64,000 bases of DNA from Labilibacter marinus (lineage in GTDB: Bacteria; Bacteroidota; Bacteroidia; Bacteroidales; Marinilabiliaceae), in NCBI RefSeq assembly GCF_001659685.2, contig NZ_LXYE02000016.1, positions 62,001 through 126,000 on the forward strand, written 5' to 3'. The notes under the pieces are model-generated. The model searched no databases and had not been told where the DNA came from. It was given only the letters and a program-made list of their open reading frames with translations. Position 1 is the stretch's first letter. Each line of letters opens with the position of its first letter. Below are positions 62,793 to 64,000 of this stretch, one piece after another. A program made the translations under genes and the position numbers.

Positions 62793-63842
62793 ATGACGGA
62801 AAACTCATCTATTTCAAACGGCATACCATTTACCACCAAAGTGATTGGTTTAATTTTACTGCTCATTATTCTGTTTTTAGGAAACTTAATATTGGGATCC
62901 GTTCATATTCCTTTGCCTGAAACTTTAAAGGTTTTGTTGGGACAATCCATCGAGCACAGAAGCTGGGAACTGATTATTTTACGAACTCGACTTCCACAAG
63001 CTATTGTTGCTTTAAGTGCGGGTATGGCTTTAGGTGTGGCAGGATTGTTTATGCAAACGCTATTTCATAACCCTTTGGCCGGACCATCGGTATTGGGTAT
63101 TTCTTCTGGCGCAAGTTTAGGGGTTGGATTTGTTGTAATGGTAGCTGGCCAAGTATTCGGATTATCATTTAGCACTATCGGTTTTTGGGGCGACTTTTCT
63201 GTGGTAATAGCATCTATGTTAGGTGCGTTAGGTATTCTCATGTTAATCCTTTTTATCAGCAGAAAAATTGGAGGAACACTTCCTGTGCTTATTATGGGAG
63301 TAATGGTAGGTTATCTGTCCAATTCAATTGTAGGAATTTTAAAGTTTTATAGCCTCGAAGAAGATGTTCATAATTACGTGATATGGGGTTTGGGTAGTTT
63401 CAGTCGTTTATCATTAACCTCTGCTCTAAACTTTGGATTTGTTACAGTAGGTATTTCCTTGTTAACCATATTTTTATCTAAACCATTAAACCTAATTTCT
63501 TTAGGAGATAGATATGCGAAAAACTTAGGCTTAAATATAAAAAGAGCCCGTTTTGTAATTATCATGACGGCTGGGATATTAACAGCGGTAGTCACTTCCT
63601 TTTGCGGACCAATCATTTTTATAGGAATGGCTGTTCCACACATGGCAAAAATGCTGATTAAAACATCTAATCATATAAAATTAATTATCATGGCAGGAGT
63701 GCTTGGTGCTGCAACAGCTTTATTGTGTAGCATATTAGCTCGCATGCCTGGTTTAGATAATGCTTTACCCATTAATTCTGTTACGGCATTTGTGGGTGCA
63801 CCCGTGGTTATTTCAGTTATCTGGAAAAGAAGGAAGCAGTAA
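62793..63842 (+). CDS. btuC: FecCD-family ABC permease (BtuC)
   Basis: The 349-residue permease has about ten transmembrane helices and family signatures: 'LIILRTRLPQAIVALSAGMALGVAGLFMQTLFHNPLAGPSVLGISSGASLGVG', and 'FCGPIIFIGMAVPHMAKML' with the coupling region, ending 'NALPINSVTAFVGAPVVISVIWKR'. As a dimer with BtuD it would import the corrinoid across the inner membrane. It is 3 nt behind btuF and in the B12-riboswitch operon. The ATPase gene begins 90 nt later across a short tract of repeated words. Confidence 0.94.
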   Translation: MTENSSISNGIPFTTKVIGLILLLIILFLGNLILGSVHIPLPETLKVLLGQSIEHRSWELIILRTRLPQAIVALSAGMALGVAGLFMQTLFHNPLAGPSVLGISSGASLGVGFVVMVAGQVFGLSFSTIGFWGDFSVVIASMLGALGILMLILFISRKIGGTLPVLIMGVMVGYLSNSIVGILKFYSLEEDVHNYVIWGLGSFSRLSLTSALNFGFVTVGISLLTIFLSKPLNLISLGDRYAKNLGLNIKRARFVIIMTAGILTAVVTSFCGPIIFIGMAVPHMAKMLIKTSNHIKLIIMAGVLGAATALLCSILARMPGLDNALPINSVTAFVGAPVVISVIWKRRKQ

Positions 63843-63932
63843 AGGAGTATTTAGTACGTAGTTGGCAGTGTATAGTACACAGTTTAAGGCTGAAAAATAT
63901 ATTGCTAGAAGCTAATAGGTAAAAATAAATAA
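63843..63932 (+). other. Short spacer of repeated words inside the btu operon
   Basis: The gap between btuC and btuD contains TAGTACGTAG, TTGGCAGTG and TATAGTACACAG, a wordy low-complexity stretch like several others in this window. It has no terminator. Confidence 0.4.
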
Positions 63933-64000
63933 ATGAACAAACTCATAAACATAAATAACGTTTCAACGGGATATAAAAATTCTAACGAAACCAAAGTTGT
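63933..64000 (+). CDS. btuD: ABC-transporter ATPase (BtuD-like), cut by the window end
   Basis: The ATG at 63933 opens a frame that runs off the end: MNKLINI-NNVSTGYKNSNE (given in two parts) and then TKVV. 'INNVSTGYK' is the usual first strand of FecE/BtuD-type ATPases. Position behind btuC supports the call. Walker motifs are out of view. Confidence 0.75.
   Translation, partial: MNKLININNVSTGYKNSNETKV

Overview
The window is a 64 kb stretch of AT-rich chromosome from a member of the Bacteroidota. I would place it in or near the Marinilabiliales/Bacteroidales, but the order is an inference. The phylum call rests on several things seen directly: TonB-dependent receptors with carboxypeptidase-regulatory N-terminal domains, a receptor followed by a DUF4249 lipoprotein, a GldJ/GldK-like protein, and almost no Shine-Dalgarno sequences. 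Promoters also have the phylum-specific form, TTTG or TTG, then 19-20 nt, then TAnnTTTG. I found no rRNA, tRNA, CRISPR array, prophage or intact insertion sequence.

Layout. Positions 1-17,400 are mainly housekeeping: a DUF4340-like protein, dnaN, mnmA, a SixA-type phosphatase, a YfcE-type phosphodiesterase with a putative LAS-fold metallopeptidase, a frameshifted sulfatase, a patatin with a decayed relic copy upstream, a Tat-exported aldo/keto reductase, sfsA, plsC, an extended RluA-type pseudouridine synthase, and DUF2007/DUF423. Positions 17,330-22,340 hold a two-gene glycosyltransferase/membrane-protein unit and a BlaI/M56 regulatory pair behind a promoter flanked by two perfect 16-bp operators. 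Positions 22,700-34,870 hold a GH13 lipoprotein, envelope proteins, an ExoX-like nuclease, a FAH-family enzyme, NfeD, an EI24/CysZ-like protein, purB and an MsbA-type exporter.

Positions 34,960-38,950 form the first cobalamin locus: a B12 riboswitch, a BtuB-type receptor and an exported CbiK-family chelatase lipoprotein. Positions 39,189-43,740 carry an acidic lipoprotein and a TonB receptor/DUF4249 pair. Positions 44,026-60,064 are mixed: a WD40 protein, a 1-kb gene-poor gap with a 12-unit 21-nt degenerate tandem array, a GNAT operon, a TRM11-like methyltransferase, an ABC-F ATPase with a degenerate second domain, a META-domain lipoprotein, a HAD-IIA protein, a PLD nuclease, cvfB, an SUMF1-fold protein, a large hybrid histidine kinase and a DUF2807 lipoprotein.

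Positions 60,168-64,000 form the second cobalamin locus: a B12 riboswitch, a small unknown ORF, a second exported CbiK, a BtuF-like lipoprotein, a BtuC permease and the start of a BtuD ATPase cut by the window edge. Together the two loci look like one riboswitch-controlled corrinoid uptake regulon: receptor at the outer membrane, binding protein and ABC importer at the inner membrane. Its unusual part is a pair of exported CbiK-type tetrapyrrole chelatases, both keeping the His/Glu/His metal triad. That is the best candidate here for a poorly described biochemical function. The best purely structural oddity is the 21-nt array at 45,781-46,033.
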